This document shows, one piece after another, positions 17,060-25,325 of a stretch of 64,000 nucleotides of DNA. The translations under genes were made by a program, and so were the position numbers. Where the stretch lies: assembly GCF_051216895.1 (NCBI RefSeq), contig NZ_JBPKAO010000002.1:310001-374000 (forward strand). The letters run 5' to 3'. Origin of the DNA: Aquipuribacter sp051216895. GTDB taxonomy: Bacteria > Actinomycetota > Actinomycetes > Actinomycetales > JBBAYJ01. The notes under the pieces are model-generated. The model did not search any database and was not told the DNA's origin. It saw only the letters and a list, made by a program, of their open reading frames with translations. The stretch's first letter is position 1. Every line of letters begins with the position of its first letter.

Positions 17060-18265
17060 GTGCCGCGACCAGACGACTCCACCGGACCAGGCTTCCCCAC
17101 CGTCACCGTGCTGGGCGGAGGCCAGCTCGCCCGCATGATGGTGCCGCCCGCCGTGGCGCTCGGCGTGCACCTGCGGGTGCTGGCCGACAACGGTGACGAC
17201 AGCGCCGCGCAGGTCGCGACCACGGTGCTGGGAGCGGCGGGCGACGTGGAGTCGGTGCTGACCGCGGCGAGCGGGGCCGAGGTGGTGACGTTCGACCACG
17301 AGCACGTGCCCGCGGACGTCCTGGCCGCGCTGGAGGCCACCGGGACCGCGGTCCGGCCCGGCCCGGCCGCGCTGCACCACGCGCAGGACAAGCTGCAGAT
17401 GCGTCGGGCGCTGACCGACCTGGGTCTGCCGGTGCCGTCGTGGGCGGAGGTGGCCGACGTCGACGCCCTGCGGGCCTTCGCCGCCGACCACGGCGGCCGG
17501 GCCGTGCTCAAGACGCCGCGCGGCGGCTACGACGGCAAGGGTGTCCTCGTGGTGGGACCGTCCCCGGCCGAGGGGGCCGACGACCGGTGGGCCACCGCTG
17601 CGTCCTGGTTCGACCGGGCCGGCGGGGCGCCGCTGCTGGCCGAGGAGGTCGTCCCCTTCGTCCGCGAGCTGGCCGTGCTGGTGGCACGCAGCCCGTCCGG
17701 GCAGGTGGCGATCTGGCCCGTGGCGCAGACGCTGCAGGTCGACGGGGTGTGCCGGGAGGTCGTCGCCCCCGCCCCCGGCCTGGACGACGACCTGGCCGGG
17801 GACGCCGCGACCACCGCGGCGACGATCGCCGGCGCGCTGGACGTCACGGGCGTGATGGCCGTCGAGGGCTTCGAGGTGGCGGTCCCCGGCCGGGCCCCGC
17901 GCTTCGTCGTCAACGAGCTGGCGATGCGCCCGCACAACTCCGGGCACTGGACCATCGACGGATCGGTCACCAGCCAGTTCGAGCAGCACCTGCGGGCCGT
18001 CCTCGACCTGCCGCTGGGTGACGTCCGGGCCCGGGCCCCGTGGACGGTCATGGTGAACGTCCTGGGCGGGGACCACCCGGACCTGTACCGGTCCTACCTG
18101 CACGTCATGGCCCACGACCCGGGCGTCAAGGTGCACCTGTACGGCAAGTCGGTCCGGCCCGGTCGCAAGATCGGCCACGTCACCGTCCACGGCGACGACC
18201 TGGACGACCTGCTGGAACGGGCCCGTCACGCCGCCGACTACATCTGCGGGACGATCACGGCATGA
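17060..18265 (+). CDS. purK: N5-carboxyaminoimidazole ribonucleotide synthase
   Basis: 401 residues. PurK uses ATP and bicarbonate to convert AIR to N5-CAIR in purine synthesis. ATP-grasp layout: N-terminal VTVLGGGQLARMMVPPA, FDHEHVPADVL, the ATP-binding KTPRGGYDGKGVLVV, and the C-terminal ELAMRPHNSGHWTIDGS loop that completes the active site. Start GTG 17060 has a leaderless-type TAGGCT box six bases upstream. The stop overlaps purE (ATGA), the expected partner. Slightly longer than usual, with a hydrophilic N-terminal extension of about 12 residues. Confidence 0.96.
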   Translation: MPRPDDSTGPGFPTVTVLGGGQLARMMVPPAVALGVHLRVLADNGDDSAAQVATTVLGAAGDVESVLTAASGAEVVTFDHEHVPADVLAALEATGTAVRPGPAALHHAQDKLQMRRALTDLGLPVPSWAEVADVDALRAFAADHGGRAVLKTPRGGYDGKGVLVVGPSPAEGADDRWATAASWFDRAGGAPLLAEEVVPFVRELAVLVARSPSGQVAIWPVAQTLQVDGVCREVVAPAPGLDDDLAGDAATTAATIAGALDVTGVMAVEGFEVAVPGRAPRFVVNELAMRPHNSGHWTIDGSVTSQFEQHLRAVLDLPLGDVRARAPWTVMVNVLGGDHPDLYRSYLHVMAHDPGVKVHLYGKSVRPGRKIGHVTVHGDDLDDLLERARHAADYICGTITA

Positions 18266-18798
18266 GCGTGGACGAGGGACTGCCCGTGGTCGGTGTCGTC
18301 ATGGGGTCCGACTCCGACTGGCGGGTGATGTCGGCCGCGTCCGACGCCCTGACCGAGTTCGGGGTCGCGCACGAGGTGGACGTCGTCTCGGCCCACCGGA
18401 TGCCCCACGACATGGTGGCCTGGGGCGCCGAGGCGGCCGGGCGCGGCCTGCGCGTCGTCGTCGCCGGGGCGGGCGGGGCGGCGCACCTGCCGGGGATGCT
18501 CGCCTCGGTGACCGAGCTGCCCGTGATCGGGGTGCCGGTGCCGCTGGCCCACCTGGACGGCCTGGACTCGCTGCTGTCCATCGTGCAGATGCCGGCCGGG
18601 GTCCCCGTGGCCACGGTCGGCGTCGGCGCGGCCCGCAACGCCGGGCTGCTGGCCGTCCGGGTGCTCGCGGCGGGCGAGGGGCCCGAGGCGCTGCGGCTGC
18701 GGGAGGCCCTGGTCGAGCACGCGGAGGCGCTCCGCCGCTCGGCCGGCGACAAGGGGCAGCGGCTGCGCGAGCAGGTCCGCGCGGCCCGCGAGGGCTGA
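18262..18798 (+). CDS. purE: 5-(carboxyamino)imidazole ribonucleotide mutase
   Basis: 178 residues, class I PurE. Converts N5-CAIR to CAIR. Seen: VVGVVMGSDSDWRVM (phosphate loop), DVVSAHRMPHDM with the catalytic His, and VVVAGAGGAAHLPGMLAS with the conserved His of the second loop. ATGA overlap with purK. The C-terminal 20 residues are charged and probably disordered. Convergent with the LCP gene. Confidence 0.96.
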   Translation: MSVDEGLPVVGVVMGSDSDWRVMSAASDALTEFGVAHEVDVVSAHRMPHDMVAWGAEAAGRGLRVVVAGAGGAAHLPGMLASVTELPVIGVPVPLAHLDGLDSLLSIVQMPAGVPVATVGVGAARNAGLLAVRVLAAGEGPEALRLREALVEHAEALRRSAGDKGQRLREQVRAAREG

Positions 18799-18826
18799 GC
18801 GGACCCAGGAGGGCGGACCTCAGCCC
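18792..18826. terminator. Inverted repeat holding both stop codons of the purE/LCP pair
   Basis: GGGCTGAG at 18792-18799 pairs with CTCAGCCC at 18819-18826 around a 19-base loop. The purE TGA is in the left arm and the LCP stop (read on the minus strand) is in the right arm. Probable bidirectional terminator without a T tract. Confidence 0.5.
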
Positions 18827-20211
18827 GCGGCCTCCTCCGTCCACCGCTCGACGAGGACGGCGACGGTCTCGGTGTCGTCCTCGCGCAGCGCGGACCACAG
18901 CTGCTCGGAGCGCTCGGCGTCCCACTCCACGGCCGACCCGTTCGGCGTCCGCAGGTCCGGGTCGCTGACCGGCACGGTCAGCTGGACGCCGTCCGGACCG
19001 GTGACCGCCCGCATCGCGAGCAGGAACCGCCCCAGCCCGAGGGGGCCGGAGTCCTCGTCGACGGTCAGCGCGCGACCGCCCTCCCGCGCCGCGGGGAAGG
19101 ACCGGCGCGGGTCGAGCAGCACCGCGGGTGAGCTCGCCCGCTCCACGATCGCCCCCAGCAGCTGCCGCTGCCGCTGGACGCGGGCCAGGTCGCCCGTCGC
19201 GTCGGTCTTGCGGGTCCGGACCAGGCCCAGCGCGTCCTGCCCGTCGAGGGTCTGCGACCCCGCCGGCAGGTCGATGTCGGCCAGCGGGTCCTCGATGGCC
19301 TCGGGCAGGTCGACCTCGACCCCGCCGACCGCGTCGACGATGGCGGAGAAGCCCCCGAACCCGGTCTCGACGTACCCGTCGATCCCGATCCCGGTGGCCT
19401 GCTCCACCGTGGACACCAGCAGCTCCGGACCGCCGAACGCGTAGGAGGCGTTGAGCTTGTTCTCGCCGTTGCCGGGGATCTCCAGGTAGCTGTCGCGGGG
19501 CAGGCTGACCATCACGGTGGGTCCGCCGCCGGCGGGGGAGTGCAGCAGCAGGATCGTGTCGGTCCGGCTCCCCGTGGTGTCGGTCGAGGCCTGACCGTCC
19601 TCGTCGACGGACTCCTCGCGGGAGTCGCTGCCCACCAGCAGGAACGTGGTGCCCGGCGTGCCCCCGGCCGTGATGAGCCCGGGGATCTTGCCCACGTTGG
19701 TCCACGCGGTCCAGCCCAGCGCCAGCGGGTAGGCCACCAGCAGCGCGACGAGGACGACGACGACCGCCAGCACGCCCCGGCCCCGACGGCGGCGACGCGG
19801 GGGTCGGGCCCCGGGGCGGCGCGACCCGTCGGCGCCCGGCCCGCGGGGCGGCCCCTGCCCGGCGCCTGCACGTCCGCGCGGCGGGCCCGAGCGAGGCGGG
19901 GTCCCCGCGGGGCGGGCCGGGCGGGGCTGCTGCGTGGTGCGGGGCGGCTGGGTGGTGCGGGGCTGCTGCGTGGTGCGGGGCTGCTGCGTGCCGGCCGCGG
20001 CGTACCGCGCCGTGGCCTGGTCCGACCCTCCCGGAGACCGGGGCGGACGACGCATCACCCGGGTGGCGTCCGGCGCTGCCTCGGTGGACCCGTCGGTTCC
20101 GGGCCGGCCCAGCCGTGGGACGGCGGGACGACCGGTCAGCGGCGAGCGCAGCGGCGTGGGCCGCCGCATCTGGGTCGTCGGGTCGTCATCACGGTAGGGC
20201 GAGTCGGGCAC
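18820..20211 (-). CDS. LytR-CpsA-Psr (LCP) family glycopolymer transferase
   Basis: 463 residues. LCP proteins attach lipid-linked glycopolymers (teichoic acids, arabinogalactan) to peptidoglycan. The first ~145 residues are a cytoplasmic, Pro/Arg/Gln-rich disordered tail with repeats, followed by one membrane helix (GVLAVVVVLVALLVAYPLAL) and the extracellular LCP domain: TTFLLVGSDSRE, SRTDTILLLHSP, VMVSLPRDSYLEIPG, NGENKLNASYAFGGPEL and LGLVRTRKTD with the conserved Arg and Asp residues. A leaderless-type TACCGT lies six bases before GTG 20211. Homologous neighbourhood: LCP gene near rmlD in mycobacteria (Rv3267). Confidence 0.92.
   Translation of the reverse strand: MPDSPYRDDDPTTQMRRPTPLRSPLTGRPAVPRLGRPGTDGSTEAAPDATRVMRRPPRSPGGSDQATARYAAAGTQQPRTTQQPRTTQPPRTTQQPRPARPAGTPPRSGPPRGRAGAGQGPPRGPGADGSRRPGARPPRRRRRGRGVLAVVVVLVALLVAYPLALGWTAWTNVGKIPGLITAGGTPGTTFLLVGSDSREESVDEDGQASTDTTGSRTDTILLLHSPAGGGPTVMVSLPRDSYLEIPGNGENKLNASYAFGGPELLVSTVEQATGIGIDGYVETGFGGFSAIVDAVGGVEVDLPEAIEDPLADIDLPAGSQTLDGQDALGLVRTRKTDATGDLARVQRQRQLLGAIVERASSPAVLLDPRRSFPAAREGGRALTVDEDSGPLGLGRFLLAMRAVTGPDGVQLTVPVSDPDLRTPNGSAVEWDAERSEQLWSALREDDTETVAVLVERWTEEAAG
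19927..19990 (-). repeat. 18-base tandem repeat in the cytoplasmic tail of the LCP protein
   Basis: Three full 18-base units (the second slightly diverged) plus a partial fourth. They encode a hexapeptide of the form Pro-Arg-Thr-Thr-Gln-Gln, about residues 75-96 of the LCP protein, just before its basic pre-membrane segment. A threonine- and proline-rich cytoplasmic tail is a plausible target for Ser/Thr kinases, but that is inference. Copy number is probably variable between strains. Confidence 0.8.
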
Positions 20212-20295
20212 CCGGACACGGTAGAGCGCTCGGGAGGGTGGTGGTGCCCGAGCCCGGGGCGAGTCGGACCCGTCCGGGGCCGGGCACCGTCCGGG

Positions 20296-21636
20296 TCAGG
20301 CGCGCGGACGACCCATGGCGCGGTAGGTCCACCCGGCCGCCCGCCAGGCCGCGGGGTCCAGGGCGTTGCGGCCGTCGAGGATGCGTCGGTTGCGGACCTG
20401 CTTGCCCGTCTCCTCGGGGTCCAGGGCCAGGAACTCGGCCCACTCGGTGAGCATGAGGACCACGTCGGCCCCCTCGATGGTGTCGGCCACGTCCTCGCCG
20501 AAGCGCAGGTCCGGCCAGACCTTGCGCGCGTTCTCCATCGCCTGGGGGTCGTACACCGTGACGTGGGCGCCCTGCAGCCGCAGCTGGGCCGACACGCTCA
20601 GCGCGGGGGAGTCGCGGATGTCGTCGCTGTTGGGCTTGAAGGCCGCCCCCAGCACGGCGACGCGGCGCCCGAGCAGGGAGCCCTCGCACACCTCGCGGGT
20701 CATCTCGACCATGCGCTGGCGGCGGCGCATGTTGATGTCGTCGACCTCGCGCAGGAACGTCAGGGCCTGGTCGGCGCCGAGCTCGCCCGCGCGGGCCATG
20801 AAGGCCCGGATGTCCTTGGGCAGGCAGCCCCCGCCGAAGCCGACGCCGGCGTTGAGGAACTTGCGGCCGATGCGGGCGTCGTGGCCGATCGCGTCGGCGA
20901 GCGCCACGACGTCGGCGTCCACCTTCTCGCAGACCTCGGCCATGGCGTTGATGAAGGAGATCTTGGTGGCGAGGAAGGAGTTGGCCGCGACCTTGACCAG
21001 CTCGGCGGTCGCGTAGTCGGTGGTGACCAGCGGGGTGCCGGTGCCCAGCGGTGTGGCATAGATCTCGTCCAGCAGCGCCTTGGCGGTCTCGCCGGGGGCG
21101 CCCTCGGGCAGGCCGTACACGAAGCGGTCGGGGGTCAGCGTGTCCTTGACGGCGAAGCCCTCGCGCAGGAACTCCGGGTTCCAGGCCAGGACGGCCTCGA
21201 CCCCGGGGGACACCAGCTCGGCCACCCGCTCGGCGAGCCGGGCCGCGGTCCCGACGGGGACGGTGGACTTCCCGACCACCAGGGCGGGGGCCTCCGCCGT
21301 GCCCGTGAGGTGGGGGGCGAGCGCGTCGACGGCCGCGTCGACGTAGCGCAGGTCGGCGGCGTACTCGCCCTTGCGCTGCGGGGTGCCCACGCAGACGAAG
21401 TGGACCCGCGCCCCCGACGCCTCGGCCATGTCCGTGGTGAACCGGAGCCGGCCGGTGGGCATGACCTTCTGCAGCAGCTCCGGCAGGCCGGGCTCGTAGA
21501 ACGGCGCCCTGCCCTCGCGGAGGAGGGCGACCTTGGCCTCGTCCACGTCGATGCCGACCACCTCGTGACCCAGCTCGGCCATGCAGGCGGCGTGGACAGC
21601 ACCGAGATAACCGCAACCGATCACAGAGATACGCAC
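20296..21636 (-). CDS. UDP-glucose 6-dehydrogenase
   Basis: 446 residues. Oxidises UDP-glucose to UDP-glucuronate with two NAD+. The N-terminal Rossmann motif MRISVIGCGYLGAVHAAC, the STVPVGT and NPEFLREGFAV loops, the catalytic Cys in GVGFGGGCLPKDIRAF and the C-terminal FKPNSDDIRDSPAL are all present. A basic GRPRA tail ends the protein. GTG 21636 has TAGCGT eight bases upstream. Reads toward the LCP gene, separated by 84 bases, and divergent from the acyl-CoA dehydrogenase. Supplies glucuronate or derived sugars for envelope polymers. Confidence 0.94.
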   Translation of the reverse strand: MRISVIGCGYLGAVHAACMAELGHEVVGIDVDEAKVALLREGRAPFYEPGLPELLQKVMPTGRLRFTTDMAEASGARVHFVCVGTPQRKGEYAADLRYVDAAVDALAPHLTGTAEAPALVVGKSTVPVGTAARLAERVAELVSPGVEAVLAWNPEFLREGFAVKDTLTPDRFVYGLPEGAPGETAKALLDEIYATPLGTGTPLVTTDYATAELVKVAANSFLATKISFINAMAEVCEKVDADVVALADAIGHDARIGRKFLNAGVGFGGGCLPKDIRAFMARAGELGADQALTFLREVDDINMRRRQRMVEMTREVCEGSLLGRRVAVLGAAFKPNSDDIRDSPALSVSAQLRLQGAHVTVYDPQAMENARKVWPDLRFGEDVADTIEGADVVLMLTEWAEFLALDPEETGKQVRNRRILDGRNALDPAAWRAAGWTYRAMGRPRA

Positions 21637-21740
21637 GACGGAGGACGCTACCGCCCGTGGGGGCCGGCACCACGCGGCGCCCGGCCGCCCGGGAGCGGCA
21701 CGCCCGGACCCGACCCCGTCGGACCTGCCCCGTCACCACG

Positions 21741-21760
21741 GGGTTACCGGTCGGTAACCC
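21741..21760. promoter_or_regulatory. Perfect palindrome before the acyl-CoA dehydrogenase (likely operator) with leaderless promoter
   Basis: GGGTTACC-GGTC-GGTAACCC: eight-base perfect arms with a four-base centre. It ends 29 bases before GTG 21790 and overlaps the place where a -35 element should be, because TACGAT at 21778-21783 (six bases before the GTG) fits a -10 box. The size and central ACCGGTCGGT pattern resemble TetR-family operators, which commonly control fatty acid genes in actinobacteria. No regulator gene is adjacent. Confidence 0.65.
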
Positions 21761-21789
21761 TGCGGTGGCCCGACGCGTACGATGCCCCC

Positions 21790-22938
21790 GTGAGCAACGA
21801 CGCCTTCACCCTGACCGACGACCAGCGTGACCTCGTCGAGGCGGTCCGCGCGGTCGCCACCGACAAGATCGCCCCCTACGCGGCGGACGTGGACCGCGAC
21901 GCCCGGTTCCCGCAGGAGGCCAACGACGCCCTGGTCGCCGCCGACTTCCACGCCCCGCACGTGCCCGAGGAGTACGACGGCGTGGGGGCCGGCGCCCTGG
22001 AGGTCTGCCTGGTCATCGAGGAGGTCGCCCGGGTCTGCGCCTCCAGCTCCCTGATCCCGGCGGTCAACAAGCTCGGGTCGATGCCGGTGCTGCTGGGTGG
22101 CTCGCACGACATCAAGGCCCGGTACCTGCCGCGCCTGGCCGCCGGGGAGGGCTTCAGCTACGGCCTGTCCGAGCGCGAGGCCGGGTCCGACACCGCGTCG
22201 ATGCGCACGCGCGCCCGCCGCGACGGCGACGACTGGGTGCTGGACGGCCAGAAGTCCTGGATCACCAACGCCGGCGTCAGCGAGTTCTACACCGTGATGG
22301 CCGTGACCGACCCCGACGCGGGCAACAAGGGGATCAGCGCGTTCGTCGTGGAGAAGGGTGACGAGGGGCTCACCTTCGGCGCCAAGGAGAAGAAGCTCGG
22401 CATCAAGGGCTCGCCCACCCGCGAGATGATCTTCGAGCGCTGCCGCATCCCGGGCGACCGCATGGTCGGCGAGCCCGGCGAGGGGCTGAAGATCGCGCTC
22501 CGGACCCTGGACCACACCCGGATCACGATCGGCGCGCAGGCCGTCGGCATCGCCCAGGGGGCGCTGGACTACGCCCGCGACTACGTCAAGGAGCGCCGGC
22601 AGTTCGGCAAGGCCGTCGCGGAGTTCCAGGGCATCCAGTTCATGCTCGCCGACATGGCGATGCAGCTCGAGGCCGCCCGCCAGCTGGTCTACGTGGCCGC
22701 CGCGAGGAGCGAGCGCGGCGACGCCGACCTGACGTTCTTCGGCGCCGCGGCCAAGTGCTTCGCCTCCGACGTGGCCATGGCCGTCACCACCGACGCCGTG
22801 CAGCTGCTGGGCGGCGCCGGGTACGTCAGCGACCACCCGGTGGAGCGGATGATGCGCGACGCCAAGATCACGCAGATCTACGAGGGCACCAACCAGATCC
22901 AGCGGCTGGTGATGGGCCGGCAGGTCCTCAAGGGCTGA
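21790..22938 (+). CDS. Acyl-CoA dehydrogenase
   Basis: 382 residues, full length. FAD-dependent oxidation of acyl-CoA. N-terminal helical domain, then the FAD-binding YGLSEREAGSDTASM and KSWITNAGVSEFYTVM, then the C-terminal helical bundle with ERRQFGKAVAEFQGIQF and LLGGAGYVSDHPVERMMRDA; the catalytic Glu lies in QIYEGTNQIQRL as in short/medium-chain enzymes. Equivalent in position to mycobacterial fadE25 beside purE. GTG 21790 chosen because of the TACGAT box six bases upstream. A perfect 20-base palindrome sits in its promoter. Confidence 0.94.
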   Translation: MSNDAFTLTDDQRDLVEAVRAVATDKIAPYAADVDRDARFPQEANDALVAADFHAPHVPEEYDGVGAGALEVCLVIEEVARVCASSSLIPAVNKLGSMPVLLGGSHDIKARYLPRLAAGEGFSYGLSEREAGSDTASMRTRARRDGDDWVLDGQKSWITNAGVSEFYTVMAVTDPDAGNKGISAFVVEKGDEGLTFGAKEKKLGIKGSPTREMIFERCRIPGDRMVGEPGEGLKIALRTLDHTRITIGAQAVGIAQGALDYARDYVKERRQFGKAVAEFQGIQFMLADMAMQLEAARQLVYVAAARSERGDADLTFFGAAAKCFASDVAMAVTTDAVQLLGGAGYVSDHPVERMMRDAKITQIYEGTNQIQRLVMGRQVLKG

Positions 22939-22981
22939 GGCGCAGGTCCCCGGGGTCGAGGCGCCGCGCGGCCGGGCGTAC

Positions 22982-23018
22982 CAGGGGTCTGCCGGCCCGG
23001 GCCGGTAACCTGCCCCTG
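22982..23018 (+). terminator. Hairpin after the acyl-CoA dehydrogenase gene
   Basis: CAGGGG (22982-22987) pairs with CCCCTG (23013-23018) around an inner self-complementary 14-mer (22992-23005). The structure ends 44-81 bases after the stop. There is no T tract. TAACCT at 23006-23011 may also be the -10 box of the following acyltransferase gene. Confidence 0.4.
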
Positions 23019-23074
23019 AGTGCGTGCGCCCAGCCGCACGCCTGATCCCCTGACCCTCACCACGGAGGCGCCAC

Positions 23075-24304
23075 GTGACCGTCCCCCCCGCCGGCGGCCG
23101 AGGCCGGTACGAGTGGGTCGACGTCGCCAAGGCCCTCTCGATCGTGCTCGTCGTCGCGTACCACGTCGGGGTCCAGGCCCGGGGGACCGTGCTGGCCGGG
23201 GTGAGCTCGCCCTGGGTCACGACGTGGCTGGACCTGAACGCGGTGCTCACCCCCGTCCGGATGCCGCTGTTCTTCCTGGTCTCGGGCCTGCTGGCCGCCG
23301 GTGCCGTGCGACGGCCGTGGGGGGCCGCGCTACGAGGCCGGCTGTCGCACCAGCTGTGGCCGTACGCGCTGTGGACCGTGCCCTTCGGTCTGGTCTGGGT
23401 GTACGCGGTCTTCCCGACCGACAAGCGGTCGTGGTTCTCCTACAACCTGGAGATGCTGCCGCTGGGCGGGCTGGCCTACTGGTACCTGTACGCGCTGGCC
23501 CTGTTCTTCGTCGTGGCCAAGCTCGGGCGCCGGGCCCCAGGGGTGGTGCTGGTGGTGTCGGGCGCGCTGCTGCTGAACACCAGCACGCTGGCGGGGCTGC
23601 TGGGGACGGGGGAGACCCAGTCGCACCTGGTGAACGTGACCCGCTGGTCGGTCTTCGGGTTCTGGTTCTTCCTCGGCTGCTACGCCCGCCCGCTGGTCGT
23701 GCAGGTCGCGGCGGCCAGCACCCCGGTGACGAGCCTCGTGGCGGCCCTCGTGTTCGGGTGGAGCGTCACCGGGCTCTACTTCCGCGGCGAGATCGTCGGC
23801 ACCATGCCCGTGGTCACCCTGCTGGGCCTGGTGACCGGTGTCCTGGTGAGCGTGCAGCTGGCCCGGCTGCCGCTGGTCGCCCGGCTGGGCTCCGTCGTGG
23901 GCAGCAGGACCCTGGTGGTGTACCTGGTGCACCCGTTCGTGATCCAGCTGAGCACGGTGCTGATGGTCGCGACCGGCGGGAGCCCCCTGATCGGCGCGCC
24001 GCTGCCCGTGCAGGCGGTCTGGATCCCGTTCTGGACGGTGAGCCTGGTCGCGGCCGCGGTCGGGTTCGACGTCCTGTGCCGCCGGGTCGGGCCGCGCTGG
24101 CTGCTGGACCCCCCGGGGTGGCTCGTGGGCCGGGAGCGCGGTCGCGGGGCCGGTCCGACGGTCGGGGCGCAGGGCCCGGACGTCGCGGCCGCTCCCGGTC
24201 CCACGGTGGGTCCGGCCCGTCCCGCAGGACCCCCGGACGGTGCACCGGAGGGGCCGCCCGCCACGATCCCGGTGAGCGCGCCCGGGGTGCGCTCGCGGGC
24301 CTAG
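23075..24304 (+). CDS. Acyltransferase family 3 membrane protein
   Basis: 409 residues, about ten membrane helices. The N-terminal RYEWVDVAKALSIVLVVAYH carries the conserved His of the acyltransferase-3 fold, followed by RMPLFFLVSGLLAAG. Such proteins O-acetylate or O-acylate envelope polysaccharides, lipids or exported sugars. The C-terminal ~70 residues are a Pro/Gly/Ala-rich cytoplasmic tail. GTG 23075 has GGAGG six bases upstream. The stop codon TAG (24302-24304) overlaps the TAGGCT promoter box of the next gene. Substrate unknown; the surrounding nucleotide-sugar genes point to an envelope glycan. Confidence 0.85.
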   Translation: MTVPPAGGRGRYEWVDVAKALSIVLVVAYHVGVQARGTVLAGVSSPWVTTWLDLNAVLTPVRMPLFFLVSGLLAAGAVRRPWGAALRGRLSHQLWPYALWTVPFGLVWVYAVFPTDKRSWFSYNLEMLPLGGLAYWYLYALALFFVVAKLGRRAPGVVLVVSGALLLNTSTLAGLLGTGETQSHLVNVTRWSVFGFWFFLGCYARPLVVQVAAASTPVTSLVAALVFGWSVTGLYFRGEIVGTMPVVTLLGLVTGVLVSVQLARLPLVARLGSVVGSRTLVVYLVHPFVIQLSTVLMVATGGSPLIGAPLPVQAVWIPFWTVSLVAAAVGFDVLCRRVGPRWLLDPPGWLVGRERGRGAGPTVGAQGPDVAAAPGPTVGPARPAGPPDGAPEGPPATIPVSAPGVRSRA

Positions 24305-24315
24305 GCTCCTGCCTC

Positions 24316-25320
24316 GTGCCCACGTCAGCGTCTCCCGCCCGCCGCGCCCTCGTCACCGGCATCACCGGCCAGGACGGCATGTACCTCGCCGAGCTCCTGC
24401 TGTCCAAGGGGTACGAGGTGTTCGGGCTGGTCCGGGGCCAGAACAACCCGAAGGCGGCCGTCCTGGCCGCCGAGGTGCCCGGCGTCCAGCAGCTGACGGG
24501 CGACCTCACGGACCTGTCCAGCCTGCTCCGGGCGCTGGAGTCCTCGCGCCCGGACGAGGTCTACAACCTGGGCGCCATCAGCTACGTCGCCTACTCCTGG
24601 CAGAACGCCCACCTGACGACCGAGGTCACGGCCCAGGGTGTGCTCAACATGCTGGAGGCCGTGCGGCTGCACTCCGGGTCCGACGTCGGCCGGGTGCGGT
24701 TCTACCAGGCGTCCAGCTCGGAGATGTTCGGTCGGGTGCAGGAGGTCCCCCAGCGGGAGACCACCCTGCTGTGGCCGCGCTCGCCGTACGGCGTGGCCAA
24801 GGTGTTCGGGCACTACATGACCATCAACTACCGCGAGTCCTACGGCATGCACGCCTCGAGCGGGATCCTGTTCAACCACGAGTCGCCGCGGCGGGGGCCG
24901 GAGTTCGTGACCCGCAAGGTGACGCAGGCCGTGGCCCGGATCGCGCTCGGTCGTCAGGACGTCATCACGCTGGGCAACCTGGAGGCCCGGCGCGACTGGG
25001 GCTTCGCCGGGGACTACGTCGACGCGATGTGGCGCATGCTGCAGCAGGACGAGGCCGACGACTACGTGGTGGCCACCGGGGAGGCCCACTCCATCCGGGA
25101 CCTCCTGGACGTCGCGTTCGCCCACGTCGGCGTCGACGACTGGTCGGACCGCGTGGTGCAGGACCCGGCGTTCTTCCGCCCCGCCGAGGTGGACATGCTC
25201 ATCGGCGACCCGTCCAAGGCGCAGGAGCGGCTCGGCTGGAAGCCGACCGTCGGCTTCGGCGAGCTGGTCCGGATGATGGTCGACAGCGACCTGGCCGAGC
25301 AGCGCCGGCTGCCGGCCTGA
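24316..25320 (+). CDS. gmd: GDP-mannose 4,6-dehydratase
   Basis: 334 residues. Converts GDP-D-mannose to GDP-4-keto-6-deoxy-D-mannose with bound NADP. The SDR signature ALVTGITGQDGMYLAELLL, catalytic YxxxK in SPYGVAKVFGHYMT, SSSEMFG, and the GMD-specific LFNHESPRRGPEFVTRKV and LEARRDWGFAGDYVDAMWRM are all present. Start GTG 24316 has TAGGCT eight bases upstream. A related gene starts five bases after its stop. Confidence 0.94.
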   Translation: MPTSASPARRALVTGITGQDGMYLAELLLSKGYEVFGLVRGQNNPKAAVLAAEVPGVQQLTGDLTDLSSLLRALESSRPDEVYNLGAISYVAYSWQNAHLTTEVTAQGVLNMLEAVRLHSGSDVGRVRFYQASSSEMFGRVQEVPQRETTLLWPRSPYGVAKVFGHYMTINYRESYGMHASSGILFNHESPRRGPEFVTRKVTQAVARIALGRQDVITLGNLEARRDWGFAGDYVDAMWRMLQQDEADDYVVATGEAHSIRDLLDVAFAHVGVDDWSDRVVQDPAFFRPAEVDMLIGDPSKAQERLGWKPTVGFGELVRMMVDSDLAEQRRLPA

Positions 25321-25325
25321 GCGAC

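Noticed and set aside
15437..18229. Minus-strand 930-codon ORF opposite cyclase, hydratase and purK
   Set aside because: Shadow frame; purK and hydratase catalytic motifs are unambiguous on the plus strand.
23020..24300. Upstream extension of the gmd frame (766-codon ORF from 23020)
   Set aside because: Overlaps the acyltransferase gene and has no domain; gmd starts at GTG 24316 with a promoter box.
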